Shown: piece by piece, positions 1-10,654 of the stretch
Position numbering within the stretch: position 1 is the stretch's first letter
How the letters are laid out: each line of letters begins with the position of its first letter
Assembly: GCF_003606325.2 (NCBI RefSeq)
Contig: NZ_CP031843.2
Coordinates: 1,612,001-1,676,000 of the forward strand
Reading direction: 5' to 3'
Length of the DNA stretch: 64,000 nucleotides
Origin: Bartonella kosoyi
GTDB taxonomy: Bacteria; Pseudomonadota; Alphaproteobacteria; Rhizobiales; Rhizobiaceae
Program-made: the position numbers and the translations under genes
The notes under the pieces: model-generated
What the model was told of the DNA's origin: nothing
Databases searched by the model: none
Seen by the model: the letters and a program-made list of their open reading frames with translations, nothing else

Positions 1-662
1 TAAATTTCTATCAAAACGAGAATAACAAGCCAAGCTGCAAAATGTTGCACCTTTTGATTGGCTGGTTTTTCTGAATATTCTGCAAGTCCTCGAGATAAAT
101 AAGTAACAAAAATAATAACCAAACATGCCGTTATAAGATGAAATGCTAAACGATATTGGCTCACACTTGTTAAATTACTTTGTCCAATCCCTGAAGCCAC
201 CATCCACCAGCCAATAAAGCCTTGAAAGGCGATAAGGATCGGTACAATGATAAGCGGGAATAAAATATTTTTTTCAATACGCTTCGTTGCCCAAAACCCA
301 ATTAACCCCAATAAAGCGACAAGACCAACAAGGCGCCCAAGAACACGGTGTGCCCATTCCCACCAAAAAATAACTTTAAAAGCACTTAAAGTCATATCAC
401 GATTAAGCAGCTTATACTGTGTTATTTGTTGATATTTTAAAAACTCCTCTTGCCATTGATCAACACCAATCGGTGGGATAATACCGTGTATTGGCTTCCA
501 TTCTGTTATCGATAATCCTGATCCCGTCAAACGAGTTGCACCCCCCACTAAGACAATGGCCAAGCAAAGTAATAAAATAGAGTAAAGCCACACCTGAATT
601 TGCTTTCGATTTCTCTTTTGTACAGTTGTTAAAAAGGTATCGTTTAATCTCTTTACTGCCAT
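1..662 (-). CDS. ctaA: Heme A synthase CtaA/COX15, N-terminal part (cut by window edge)
   Basis: Inner-membrane enzyme that oxidises the C8 methyl of heme O to make heme A for aa3-type cytochrome oxidase. I translated the minus strand from the ATG at 660-662. It stays open to base 1, giving about 220 residues of a family usually about 340-370 long, so the C-terminal third lies outside the window. Visible family signatures are VGGATRLTGSGLSITEWKP after the first membrane helix and WWEWAHRVLGRLVG, which holds one of the heme-ligand histidines, followed by further hydrophobic helices and FQGFIGWWMVASG. The start is supported by family alignment: a short basic N-terminus, then transmembrane helix 1. 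The gene is complete at its 5' end and shows no frame damage. Confidence 0.93.
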   Translation of the reverse strand, partial: MAVKRLNDTFLTTVQKRNRKQIQVWLYSILLLCLAIVLVGGATRLTGSGLSITEWKPIHGIIPPIGVDQWQEEFLKYQQITQYKLLNRDMTLSAFKVIFWWEWAHRVLGRLVGLVALLGLIGFWATKRIEKNILFPLIIVPILIAFQGFIGWWMVASGIGQSNLTSVSQYRLAFHLITACLVIIFVTYLSRGLAEYSEKPANQKVQHFAAWLVILVLIEI

Positions 663-806
663 CTCTGATTGCCCCACGCTTCTCTCCAACTACAATGCAT
701 TTTAAAATTTAAACATAAAACTTTCCTACTTTAGTATGTACTCAAACTTTAGCAAAAAACAAGTGCAGCACTATAACACGTGATACATATTTCTTTTTCA
801 CGAAGT

Positions 807-2633
807 TTATAATGCAACAACGCGATAAACAGTCTTTGGAAAGCGGCTGACCATCCGCATCATCCAATCCTGTTCACTAAGAACAGTATGACAAATATAA
901 TAATCCGTTAGCTCTGCAAATTGCTCAAATCCATATTTGGGTTCGCTTGCCATCTCTAAAATGATAAAATCGTACTCTTTTTTAAATTCTTGTAATATAT
1001 GAGAAATATTATTTGAAAAATCTTGTGCAGAAACAGCACTTGTTAATCCCTGAGGGAGAATATCAACCCCCGTATCATAATCACGGTAAATAACATCATG
1101 CAACTGAGCATGGCCCGTTAAAATATCACTCAACCCTCGATGTGGACCAATGACTTTCTCTATTTGTTGACCAGAGATATCAACCAACAAAATTGTTTTG
1201 TTTTCTTTTGTAAGATGAAGAGAAAGTTTTGCTGCTGTCCGTGCAGCCTCTTGTCCAATGATTGAAATAACGGTTGAGGCACGCCATTTCAACACATCAG
1301 ATAATCCCTCTATTGTAATAAAAGCTTCAAGACTTTTCATTTCTTGAGAAACTAGAATACTCTCATTCTTCTTGAAAACATTTTCTTTTGAGCTCAAGTC
1401 CTCTTCTGAGGATTGATCTTTTTTGTCTTTAAAGCACGGATAAAATAACACTATTCCAAGCAAAAGAGTAAGGAAGCTCATCAATGCGCTCACAAGAATA
1501 TTTTTTCCATAAAGAGCCATAAAAGAAATTGGCGTTAACGTTGTTGGCATAACCACGTGGATCTTTGTATTTTGCAAGAGAAGAGAATCATCATTCAATC
1601 CCCGATATGAACCAATAACTTTTTCTCTCCCTTGAGCAAATTTACTCATCGCTTTATTTTGTGCATCGATCTCTACTTTTATTTTATTTTCAAACTCGTT
1701 AAATATTTGATTCCAAGATTGTGATTGATCTTTTACAAAAAAGCTTACCCTTTTTTTGAGCTGTTTTTCCAACTCCGTTGCAATAATCTCATCTGAATGG
1801 ACTTGATAAACGATCTGTAAAATTTTATTTTTTAATTGCTGAGAAACCGTCTCTAATTCCGCAGTCATGGCCTTAATTTGAGGATGATTCCACCCCAATT
1901 GTGCAGCCATATGTGCTCTTTGTGTTTCCAAGAGATCACGTTTAGATTCCAGAGCAACAATTGCTGAATTATCTGCAATAAACGATAAGGACAGTAAAGA
2001 TTGCCCATTTTCACGCATCATGTTAATTGTTGAATTTAAACTTGTTAAGTGAATACGCTTTAAAGTTGCTTGCGTTAATTGCATCGAAAGATCATTCAGC
2101 TCTGTTTGTTTTACACCATGCTGAATAAAAGAATCAACAGAGGCACGAAATCCCTGCATGATATTAACGATTGCGGTATTATCATATTGTTTGTCTTCTA
2201 ATTTCTCATTTAACAAAGACTGTTTCTGTCTTATGATTACTTGTGAAAATGCAGAAAACCAAGTTTCTACTCCTCGTTGAGCTGCTTCAAATGTTTCAGC
2301 TTCAACAGTCAGATTGATAAGATCACCATGACGCGATAAACGAATATTTTCTTGTTTTTTTTTCTTATAAGAATCACTTAAAGAAAAATTCGAATCATCT
2401 GAAAATATAGGCTGTGAAAGCAAAAATGCGATAACATTGTCTTGTTTTTCAATGGGTAATGGCTTTCCTACAGAATCAGATAATGAAAATACTAAAGTTG
2501 CTTGGTAACCACGGGGCTGAATAAAATAATAAAACCAAATCAAAGAGATACACAGCATTTGTAACAGCAAAACAATCAAAATGTTTCGCCATACTGTACG
2601 TACGAACAGTCTTTTATTACAGTTAAGACTCAT
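807..2633 (-). CDS. Wzz/Wzc-like polysaccharide chain-length/export protein with degenerate tyrosine-kinase domain
   Basis: A 608-residue inner-membrane protein with the architecture of ExoP/GumC/Wzc. It has transmembrane helix 1 at about residues 17-38, a long, largely helical periplasmic segment, transmembrane helix 2 at about 374-398, and a cytoplasmic ATPase-like domain. The C-terminal domain keeps the Walker A'-like strand (ILLVDISG) and the following HRGLSDILTG block typical of BY-kinases. The Walker A loop, normally containing GEGKS/T, is replaced by SIIGQEAARTAA, so ATP binding and autophosphorylation are doubtful. There is no C-terminal tyrosine cluster. Family knowledge gives a role in polysaccharide polymerisation or export. 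No glycosyltransferase or polymerase gene is adjacent, so the substrate is unknown. It stands alone between ctaA and hflX. Confidence 0.7.
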   Translation of the reverse strand: MSLNCNKRLFVRTVWRNILIVLLLQMLCISLIWFYYFIQPRGYQATLVFSLSDSVGKPLPIEKQDNVIAFLLSQPIFSDDSNFSLSDSYKKKKQENIRLSRHGDLINLTVEAETFEAAQRGVETWFSAFSQVIIRQKQSLLNEKLEDKQYDNTAIVNIMQGFRASVDSFIQHGVKQTELNDLSMQLTQATLKRIHLTSLNSTINMMRENGQSLLSLSFIADNSAIVALESKRDLLETQRAHMAAQLGWNHPQIKAMTAELETVSQQLKNKILQIVYQVHSDEIIATELEKQLKKRVSFFVKDQSQSWNQIFNEFENKIKVEIDAQNKAMSKFAQGREKVIGSYRGLNDDSLLLQNTKIHVVMPTTLTPISFMALYGKNILVSALMSFLTLLLGIVLFYPCFKDKKDQSSEEDLSSKENVFKKNESILVSQEMKSLEAFITIEGLSDVLKWRASTVISIIGQEAARTAAKLSLHLTKENKTILLVDISGQQIEKVIGPHRGLSDILTGHAQLHDVIYRDYDTGVDILPQGLTSAVSAQDFSNNISHILQEFKKEYDFIILEMASEPKYGFEQFAELTDYYICHTVLSEQDWMMRMVSRFPKTVYRVVAL

Positions 2634-2778
2634 CTTTATTTTAACCAGAAAAATACTTCTTCATATCGTTTTATTTAAGAGAAAGTAGTAACTATCCTCT
2701 TAACTTGCTTTCATATTATTTTGAGATAAGAAAAACATAAAATTTAAGCAAAAACGTTCAACAATAGCTTTAAAAAAC

Positions 2779-4122
2779 TTAATTCATATTTTTTTTAATG
2801 TTCTCTAATTGTTTTTTTGCTTCAGAAGTAAGAACAGCTCTAATGGTAATAGCCCCATCATCATGCCCTTCCTGCTTTATTTCCGCAGAGTTTTCATAAA
2901 ACCAATCAATAAGTGACATTTCATGAGGTTTTAAAAGATATTCAACGCTCTGGACCTCTCCAAAAAGTCGCTTTTCAATAGTTCTTAATAATTGATCGAG
3001 CCCATCCCCTTTAAGGGCTGATACTATGAGCGCAGGATTTGACCGTGTCATTGCGCTCGTTTGTAAAACATTCAAAGCTTGCTCATCTAACATATCAATC
3101 TTATTCCAAACTTCTATGATATGCTCTAGATCATCAATATCGATATCAAGACTTGAAAGAACTTCTAAGACATCTTGGGCATGGGCTCGATGATCAAGAT
3201 CCGACATATCTCTTACATGAATAATGAGATCCGCTTCAATCACTTCTTCAAGGGTGGCTCTAAAAGCTGCAATCAAATTTGTTGGCAAATTAGAGATAAA
3301 GCCTACAGTATCAGACAAAAGAATAGTTTTTCCATGGGGAAGAACAACTTTGCGTAAAGTCGGATCAAGCGTTGCAAATAACATATTCTTTGCTAAAACA
3401 TCAGCACCGCTTAAACGGTTAAAAAGTGTTGACTTTCCTGCATTCGTATATCCTACTAGTGCCACAACAGGATAAGATGTTTTTTTTCTTTTTGCTCTAT
3501 GAAGTGCACGCGTTTTAATAACCGTTTCCAATTCGCGGCGAATACGAATAATTTTCTCTTGTAAAAGACGCCTGTCTGCTTCAATTTGCGTTTCACCAGG
3601 TCCACCTAAGAAGCCACGCCCCCCTCGTTGCCTTTCCAAGTGCGTCCAACTCCGCACAAGCCGCCCTTTTTGATAGGACAAATGCGCCAATTCTACTTGC
3701 AAAACCCCTTCTTTTGTTCGTGCACGATCACCAAAAATTTCAAGAATCAAAGCCGTCCTATCGATAACTTTACAATTCCATAATTTTTCTAAATTACGCT
3801 GCTGTATTGGCGTTAAAAAGTGATCTATAATCGCAAGCTCAATGGAATATTCATGGATATAATTGGCAAGCGCATCAGCTTTACCTTTTCCAAAGAGAGT
3901 CGCAGGACGAGGGGTTAAAATGTTAATTATTTCATAATGAACAACTTCTAACCTTATAGCATGCGCTAACCCCAATGCCTCTTGAAGGCGAGAAGATCTA
4001 GAGCATTCTCTCAAAGAATTTTCAGTTCTATTCTCTTGAAAAATCGGTATCAAAACAAGTGCGCGCACTTGTTTTATAATTTGCGAAAATACCTCTCCTA
4101 ATCTCTCATTTTCATTTATCAT
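2779..4122 (-). CDS. hflX: GTPase HflX (ribosome-associated)
   Basis: A 447-residue HflX-family GTPase that binds the 50S subunit and splits stalled ribosomes. Domain order is an N-terminal HflX domain (about 1-195, with the glycine-rich RGGRGFLGGPGETQIE signature) followed by the Obg-like G domain. G1 is GYTNAGKST, G3 is DTVGF and G4 is NKID. Length fits the family. It follows hfq on the same strand after 54 bp, which matches the conserved hfq-hflX order of proteobacteria and suggests co-transcription. Nothing unusual is seen in the motifs. Confidence 0.95.
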   Translation of the reverse strand: MINENERLGEVFSQIIKQVRALVLIPIFQENRTENSLRECSRSSRLQEALGLAHAIRLEVVHYEIINILTPRPATLFGKGKADALANYIHEYSIELAIIDHFLTPIQQRNLEKLWNCKVIDRTALILEIFGDRARTKEGVLQVELAHLSYQKGRLVRSWTHLERQRGGRGFLGGPGETQIEADRRLLQEKIIRIRRELETVIKTRALHRAKRKKTSYPVVALVGYTNAGKSTLFNRLSGADVLAKNMLFATLDPTLRKVVLPHGKTILLSDTVGFISNLPTNLIAAFRATLEEVIEADLIIHVRDMSDLDHRAHAQDVLEVLSSLDIDIDDLEHIIEVWNKIDMLDEQALNVLQTSAMTRSNPALIVSALKGDGLDQLLRTIEKRLFGEVQSVEYLLKPHEMSLIDWFYENSAEIKQEGHDDGAITIRAVLTSEAKKQLENIKKNMN

Positions 4123-4176
4123 AGCAATCTAAGGACTTTAAAAATGGGATAAGAGGTTTATCTTAAAATGATGTGT

Positions 4177-4416
4177 TTACTCAGGACTTTCTCCTTCAAA
4201 CATCTGTACAGGCTGTCCGGGCATAATCGTAGAAATAGCATGCTTATAAACCAATTGCGCGTGTCCATCTCGACGCAAAAGGACACAAAAATTATCAAAT
4301 GAAGTTACAATACCCGTGAGTTTAACGCCATTAACAAGAAAAATTGTAAGGGAAATTTTTTGCTTACGCACCGTATTTAAAAATACATCTTGCAGGTGTT
4401 GTGATCGCTCTGCCAT
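4177..4416 (-). CDS. hfq: RNA chaperone Hfq
   Basis: A 79-residue Sm-fold protein that forms hexamers and anneals small RNAs to mRNAs. It starts [18 protein letters not shown] and contains the Sm1 stretch [20 protein letters not shown] and the Sm2 signature YKHAIST, which includes the His involved in the proximal RNA-binding face. The C-terminal tail is very short, as is usual in alphaproteobacteria. It is the first gene of an hfq-hflX pair read leftwards, and the 630-bp gap upstream would hold its promoter. Confidence 0.97.
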   Translation of the reverse strand: MAERSQHLQDVFLNTVRKQKISLTIFLVNGVKLTGIVTSFDNFCVLLRRDGHAQLVYKHAISTIMPGQPVQMFEGESPE

Positions 4417-5099
4417 TATTCTTACACCTTCATCTCGATTGCATAAAATATTCGTGCATGCATATCGACTGAAAAATATTCAATTGTCAATGTAGAAGCT
4501 TCAAATTTTAGCAACAAACAACTGAAATATTAGAAAAAACTGCTCTTTAAAGCAATAATAAAGTACAGCTTATGAAAATCTATCATTAAATTCAAATTTT
4601 TTCACGTTTACTTTTTTATGAACTTACAGTTTAAAGACAGATTTTTATACATTTTAAACTATTATAGATACTCTGTGAGATGGTAAATTTCTTCGTTTAG
4701 AATCAATAAAAGTAAGCGGACAACAACATTTATTATTGATCATCAATATTTAAAAAAATGCATTTACACTGCATTGTTTTTTTTACATTAATATATCACT
4801 AATATATCATTGCCATTAAATTGTCCTTATCTCAAAAAGAATAGGTTGGCCCAGCTTTTTATAAGCACAAGTTGTAAACAGTATTTTTATTTTTGTTAGA
4901 ATCGAATAATGATTTGTTTTTATTATATTTTATAACCTTTTTAAACAAAGTATAAGATACCGCGTTAACTTTATTTTGATAAGTTTTTAAATTTTTTTCC
5001 TCAGCATATTCCTTTCTAAATGATTAACAGCTAGTATGCGGAAATTATGTGGAAGAGGACGTATCCCTTTTTCCCGTCTGTATAGAGTACGAGGCGAGT
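4417..5099. other. Divergent intergenic region between hfq and the large coiled-coil gene
   Basis: About 680 bp of very A+T-rich sequence separating two divergent genes, so it should hold both promoters. I found no convincing ORF, tRNA or terminator hairpin. A short tandem duplication of an AATATATCA-type motif is present near 4788-4808. I could not assign -35/-10 boxes with confidence. Confidence 0.5.
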
Positions 5100-8000
5100 A
5101 TGGCACGCAGAACCAAATTGCAAACATTTGAAGTTGAAGTTGAAGAAGCCCTCACAAAAGCGATGAACTTTGATTTTGATGACACAGAATTTGAGACAAT
5201 ATCATCGAATAATTCTGAAAATATCGTTAATGTCGATGATTTGATTCAAAAAATTGCAATGGCAGAAGAAGAATTTTTTGCTGAAAATGGTCCTTCAACT
5301 TTTGTCTCTAATATTCATGATGATGCTGTTATTGACAAATCCGTTGTTGGACAGCTTTTTGCTCCAAAAACTTCACCTGATATTTCAGGGGGAACGGTTT
5401 ACAATACATTGTTATCGACAAAACTTCTTCCTGCAAATGATGATATAACAACCCCTGTAAATTTTGGACTCTTAAAGCACCGTTCTTCCTCTCGAATCTA
5501 CTGGTATACAACAGCGCTTAGTGCTTTATGGGCAACTGGGGGAGCTTTTATTGCCCATAAACTCGCCCCAGCTGGACTAAGCTCTTTGTCTAATATCAGT
5601 ACTTTTGTGACATCCCCAACAGGACTCGCTGTAGCGGCCGGAACAGCAATTCCTATCCTTATATCTTGGGGTGTTGCTCAATTAACAAAACGTTCGAACG
5701 AATTGCATAATATTGCTCTTCTAATGACAAATGCTGCGCAACGCCTTAGTGAACCACAACAGTTATCTGAAAAACAAGCTATTGCGATAGGGCAAACCAT
5801 TCGTGAAGAAGTCGCGGCAATGAACGAAGGGATTGAAAGGACTCTTGGACGTGCTGTTGAACTTGAAGCAATCATACAAGGTGAAGTTCACAACCTAGAA
5901 CAAGCTTATGCTGAAAATGAATCACGCATTCATACACTCATCAAAGAATTGAGTAATGAACGCATAGCCATTTTGAATCATGCCGATCGCGTACAATCAA
6001 CAATTAAAGGAACACAAGAACAACTGAGTGATGAATTTGGCTTGGTTACTTCTAAAATTGTCACCAATGTTGAAAAGCTTGCACAAACTCTTTCTCAAAC
6101 TTTACAAAAACAAGGTGAAGACCTTGTTGAAAAACTTTCCTATGCCGGTGATGGTGTAACAAATCAGCTTGTTGAAAAATTTAACGAAACAACAACACAA
6201 ATTCAGCAGAAAAACACAAAGTTTTTTGATGAATTAGGAAAAAACTTTGATGGTTTTGCAAAACGATTTGATTATAATGAGAAACAAATAGAGAAAACCT
6301 TTAACGAAACAGCAGCAAAAGCAGAAGTGCATGCTGCTAAAATTGCAACGCATATACAAACAGTAACCGATCAAACTTTGCACGTTGTCGATGAAAAGTT
6401 TAAAGCCTTAGATAAAGCTCTTCTTGATCGCAATAATCAATCTCTACAGAACTTTGATGAGAAAATCTTAAAGCTTGATGATCAAGCACATAAACTCTCT
6501 TCTAAATTTGATAATATAACCTCACAAGCCATTGGAGCCTTTGAACAACGTTTAGCAACTGTTGATTTTTCTCTTAAAGAACACAGTAACTCCATTATTG
6601 ATTCCTTTATAGAACGCAGCCAAGCTTTAGAGGATAATGCCGAAAAACTTGGTAACTTTTTGGAAGCACATGTTTTGAAAATAAATGAAAATCTCCAAGA
6701 AAAAACAGCAGACATTACCCATGCATTTACAAATGGACGTGAAGCTATTCTGTCTGCAATTGATAAAAGTAAAGAAAACTTGAGAGAAGAAATTCAACAT
6801 ATCGACAATGCCATTGTTGATATTATACAAGAACGTTCACAAGATTTTAAATTGCAACTTTCTGATCAACGAGCTCTCATGGCAGACATGCTTGATAGCG
6901 AGAAGAATAAAATCGCTGATGCATTAAGAAATCAGATTGATGTCTTGGTCCAAAATACGTCTCATATCGAAAAAGTTTTGACTGACAATGCTCAACTCGT
7001 TGATAAACAAGCTGGAAATCACATTGAAAATATCATTCAATGCACTGACAAACTACAAGAAGTCATTGTACAAAGTTGCAATACAACGCAAGATGCTTTA
7101 GAAGCACAAGCGAGAAATATTGATATCCGTGCCGATGCTCTGCGTGACTCTTTGGCAATTAATAGCTTTTCTCTTAATGAAGTTCTTGCTGATCAAGCGC
7201 GCACTCTCGAACAGCGCATGGAAACAATCCATAATCTCATCGCAAAAAGTGATATACGTGTCGATGTAGCATTGAAACAGCAAATAGACTTAGTTGAGAG
7301 TGCAATCGCCACCAATAATAAAAACATTACTGAAACAGTTCAAGATCATATAAAAAACCTTGAAAGCCACGCTGAAGTTTTAAAGAATACTCTCTCTCAA
7401 TCGAGTGGTGTTTTCTTCGAAACCCTTGAAACGCGTATGGAATCATTCGATACAAATTTAGAAGATCGTGCACACAAAATTTTTGAACGGGCAACAACGC
7501 TAGAGGAAACATTATCTGAAAAATTTAGCCAGGTCTGTGAAGCCATTGATATGCAAACATCTGTTATTGAGGAACGTTCTGACACGTTAAAAACGTCTCT
7601 CATGCTGAGTAATGAGCAAAGTCAGATAATTCAACAAGCGCTGGAAAATAGTGTTGACAATATGCGTGTTAGCTTAGAAGATTCTGTTAATACAGTCACA
7701 GATAATCTGCATAATAAGATTATAAAAGCTTCTGATATGCTTTCTTCTACGGGTGAACAAATTCTCTCATCTGTTACAAATGCTACTGCACAAGCTGAAA
7801 ATATTCTCTCAGAGTCAGGCAATCGCATCGTATCAAACGTTAAGAAAACAGTGTATGATACCAGTGAAAAAGTTCTGTCCGTTCTGTCTGAACAAACAGC
7901 GCATACCGTCGAAGCCTTCGCAACAGCCAGTCATAATGCACAAGCATTATTGAATGAAACAATTCACACATCAACAACAGCAATAGAGCAAGTCCTTAAT

Positions 8001-9659
8001 GAACGTTGTGATGTTCTTCATCATTCTATGCAAAGTCTCAAAAGTAATTTAGGCTATCAGCTTTCTGATGTAACAAGCCGTCTGGAAGATGCGAAGAATC
8101 AGACAGCAATACAAATTTCAGAACATGTTGGAAAAATAACAGAGCTGACAAACCACTTAAATCAAGCAGCACAAAGTACAACAGAATCAATTGATTCTTT
8201 AACGCAGCATATTGGTGAGCAACTCTCTCTCTCCACACAAGATGCTGAGCAAAGAATTTATGCACATAATGAATCTTTAGTGAATAGCTTAAACAAAGCA
8301 AACTCTGAAACACTTCAAACAGTAACAGCGATGAAGGAAGAGCTTATGAATAATGTCTCGTCCATCTTACAGCAGTTGAATCAATCAATTTACAACTTCC
8401 AAGAAAATAGTAATGTTTTATTATCAGCTGTTCAAAATATCGATGGTCAGTTTAATGAAACAACGAACAATTTTTTCCGCAACACGAACCAAGTAGCAGA
8501 GCGTTTATCAGTCTCAAATCAAGCACTTAATAATAATGTTGAAATTCTGCAAGGACTCTCAAACAACACCTTTGAACAAATTAATCATATAACGAATAGT
8601 TTTGGTGAACATGCGAAAACACTTTCCCAAACTATTCATGTTCTTGAACAGTCTGAAAATTCACTAAGTTCAACGCTTGAAGAAAAACGTAATACACTTT
8701 CTGCATTAAGCGATGCACTTGTTTCAAAGTCTCATGAAATTAATCAAATGATTGAGCATTATGAAAAAATCTTCAACTTAGCCCTTGAACGCTCTGATAA
8801 GAATGCGCGTAACGCCACAGATTCATTCCAACAATCGCTTAATAGGCTTATTAGTGAAGCGTCAACACGTTTTTCGGGAGCAGCAGAAGATATACGTCGC
8901 TCCGCGGATGAAGTTCGTTTAGAGCTTTCAAAGATTAATAATGATATTCATGAAAATGCTAAAAAGCTTCCAGAAAAAACAAAAGAAACAACGCAAACAA
9001 TTCGTACGGCTTTGAATGAGCAAATTGCAGCATTAAAAGATCTCATCAGTGTTATACAAAATGATCAAAAGAGTGCAAAAGAACAGTTAATATCGGCATT
9101 TCCTACATCATCAGTGCTTAATAAGAGAAGTGAGAATTCTCCTGAGTTCATTAAAAAGATCATTCCTCCTAAACCTGTTTTACAACAAGATCAAAGCATA
9201 AAAAGACCAAATAAATGGGTGTCGAATCTCTTAGAGAGAGCTTCACGTGAAGAAACATTTTATGATGAAACCCCAAATGATGCTGTTTTAACATCAGTGC
9301 AAACAAAATCACGTCCTACAAACAGTTCTCTTAACGCGTTAGCATCAGGTATAGTGCAAGCGATTAATCATAATGCCATTGTTGAGCTATGGGATCATTA
9401 TCAACGTGGCCAAAAAAACATCGTAACAGAACGCCTTTATACCTTGAATGGGAAAACAATATTTGAAATGATTAAGAAAAAATATATGAGTGATTTTGAG
9501 TTTAAGCGTTCAGTGAATCAATATGTTTCGGACTTCGAAAAGCTCTTACGTGATATATCGCGCAGTTCTGGTTCTTCCAACTCAGTTCGCAAATACCTGA
9601 TATCAGATACAGGAAAAGTTTATACCATGCTTGCTCATGCAAGTGGACGAATCCAATAG
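5100..9659 (+). CDS. Giant membrane-anchored coiled-coil protein (about 1519 aa), function unknown
   Basis: I do not recognise a characterised family. Automatic annotation of similar rhizobial proteins is often 'kinesin-like' or 'apolipoprotein A1/A4/E-like', which reflects coiled coil rather than function. Counting from the upstream GTG at 5049, there is an acidic N-terminus and two hydrophobic segments (about residues 151-169 and 190-211). More than 1000 residues of heptad-patterned helix with irregular repeats of about 30-40 residues follow (themes such as LEERxDxLKxSL). The last ~130 residues, ending near SGRIQ, look globular. I prefer the ATG at 5100 because GAGG lies five bases upstream, whereas the GTG at 5049 has no Shine-Dalgarno. 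A structural or cell-envelope scaffolding role is inference only. A strong hairpin terminator follows immediately. Confidence 0.85.
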   Translation: MARRTKLQTFEVEVEEALTKAMNFDFDDTEFETISSNNSENIVNVDDLIQKIAMAEEEFFAENGPSTFVSNIHDDAVIDKSVVGQLFAPKTSPDISGGTVYNTLLSTKLLPANDDITTPVNFGLLKHRSSSRIYWYTTALSALWATGGAFIAHKLAPAGLSSLSNISTFVTSPTGLAVAAGTAIPILISWGVAQLTKRSNELHNIALLMTNAAQRLSEPQQLSEKQAIAIGQTIREEVAAMNEGIERTLGRAVELEAIIQGEVHNLEQAYAENESRIHTLIKELSNERIAILNHADRVQSTIKGTQEQLSDEFGLVTSKIVTNVEKLAQTLSQTLQKQGEDLVEKLSYAGDGVTNQLVEKFNETTTQIQQKNTKFFDELGKNFDGFAKRFDYNEKQIEKTFNETAAKAEVHAAKIATHIQTVTDQTLHVVDEKFKALDKALLDRNNQSLQNFDEKILKLDDQAHKLSSKFDNITSQAIGAFEQRLATVDFSLKEHSNSIIDSFIERSQALEDNAEKLGNFLEAHVLKINENLQEKTADITHAFTNGREAILSAIDKSKENLREEIQHIDNAIVDIIQERSQDFKLQLSDQRALMADMLDSEKNKIADALRNQIDVLVQNTSHIEKVLTDNAQLVDKQAGNHIENIIQCTDKLQEVIVQSCNTTQDALEAQARNIDIRADALRDSLAINSFSLNEVLADQARTLEQRMETIHNLIAKSDIRVDVALKQQIDLVESAIATNNKNITETVQDHIKNLESHAEVLKNTLSQSSGVFFETLETRMESFDTNLEDRAHKIFERATTLEETLSEKFSQVCEAIDMQTSVIEERSDTLKTSLMLSNEQSQIIQQALENSVDNMRVSLEDSVNTVTDNLHNKIIKASDMLSSTGEQILSSVTNATAQAENILSESGNRIVSNVKKTVYDTSEKVLSVLSEQTAHTVEAFATASHNAQALLNETIHTSTTAIEQVLNERCDVLHHSMQSLKSNLGYQLSDVTSRLEDAKNQTAIQISEHVGKITELTNHLNQAAQSTTESIDSLTQHIGEQLSLSTQDAEQRIYAHNESLVNSLNKANSETLQTVTAMKEELMNNVSSILQQLNQSIYNFQENSNVLLSAVQNIDGQFNETTNNFFRNTNQVAERLSVSNQALNNNVEILQGLSNNTFEQINHITNSFGEHAKTLSQTIHVLEQSENSLSSTLEEKRNTLSALSDALVSKSHEINQMIEHYEKIFNLALERSDKNARNATDSFQQSLNRLISEASTRFSGAAEDIRRSADEVRLELSKINNDIHENAKKLPEKTKETTQTIRTALNEQIAALKDLISVIQNDQKSAKEQLISAFPTSSVLNKRSENSPEFIKKIIPPKPVLQQDQSIKRPNKWVSNLLERASREETFYDETPNDAVLTSVQTKSRPTNSSLNALASGIVQAINHNAIVELWDHYQRGQKNIVTERLYTLNGKTIFEMIKKKYMSDFEFKRSVNQYVSDFEKLLRDISRSSGSSNSVRKYLISDTGKVYTMLAHASGRIQ

Positions 9660-9667
9660 ACAATAAA

Positions 9668-9701
9668 AAAAGTGGAAAAAATATTTTTCCACTTTTCTTT
9701 T
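9668..9701 (+). terminator. Rho-independent terminator of the coiled-coil gene
   Basis: A perfect 13-bp stem (AAAAGTGGAAAAA, loop ATA, then its complement) followed by C and T-rich sequence, nine bases after the stop codon at 9659. The stem is flanked by A and T runs on both sides, so it could act in both directions. Confidence 0.85.
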
Positions 9702-10650
9702 TCCAGTTGTCTTAATTGCTCATCATAGAGTGCTTTACGGTCAGCTGGAGCTTTGTACTTCAAAGACTGATAATTGGACGCATTTTTCTTTGATAACCTA
9801 AGTGATAACCCTAAAGAAAGCTTACTCACTTATCAAACAGCCTATCATTCTCAAAAATGATAAAACATATTTTCTACTTCTCTATTCTTTCCTTAATCCT
9901 TTTATTTTTTATAAGAACAAAACCAGTAATATTATTTTATTTGCTAATTCTCAAAATTTTTCGTGCTTTTTATTAAAAACAGCTCATAAAAAAGCATCTC
10001 TATTCCTTTCTTAAAGGTTTTTTTACCCACATACCGCTCTCGCTTAAAATATGTGAGTAAATATTCTTTATTATATAGACGAATTTAAAATGGATGAATC
10101 TTAATGTATTCAAATTTCCCATCCAATATACGAGATATTTCATTCTAAATTATAAAGTAACGCATTATACGGAATATATGAATTCCTGTATAAAATGCGC
10201 AATGTCAGCTTTTGCAGTGAAATTTTTGTTTATTACAACACATGACTTACCAGTATATAAAAAATACAACTTTAAACGATTAACAATTAATTGAACAATA
10301 AAAAACACACCTTCCATTTTCAACGTTCCTATCTTCTTATAAAAAGAGCTGAACAAACGGTTTATAACTTTCAAATTTCTGTTTTAAAATTTCTTCTACT
10401 TCCGTATAGAAATTTAAATAAAATATATATTTTATAAAAAGCGAATGAAATGAATAAGTAAGCTCTTCTTTTCTTTCCTTATTTTGTAAGCATTGCAAAA
10501 AGAAGAATGGCTTGGTAATGTAATCATTATTAAATGTTTTTATTTGCTTGTAGACTAATCACTTTTACGCGTTTTATTAAGGAAAGAAAAACAAATGTGC
10601 CGCTGTCAATAAAATTATTCCTGCGCACAAATGAAAAGAAACATCAAACT
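9702..10650. other. Intergenic region without supported gene
   Basis: About 950 bp of A+T-rich sequence. Only short ORFs occur. The minus-strand ORF ending at 9635 has a plausible-looking helical middle (KAPADRKALYDEQLRQLEKE) but runs through the terminator hairpin, so I treat it as unproven. No tRNA or repeat was recognised. The promoter of the malic-enzyme gene may lie further right. Confidence 0.4.
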
Positions 10651-10654
10651 GGTT

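Noticed and set aside
9635..9829. 64-codon minus-strand ORF after the coiled-coil gene
   Set aside because: It passes through the terminator hairpin and overlaps the 3' end of the large gene; no ribosome site or family support.
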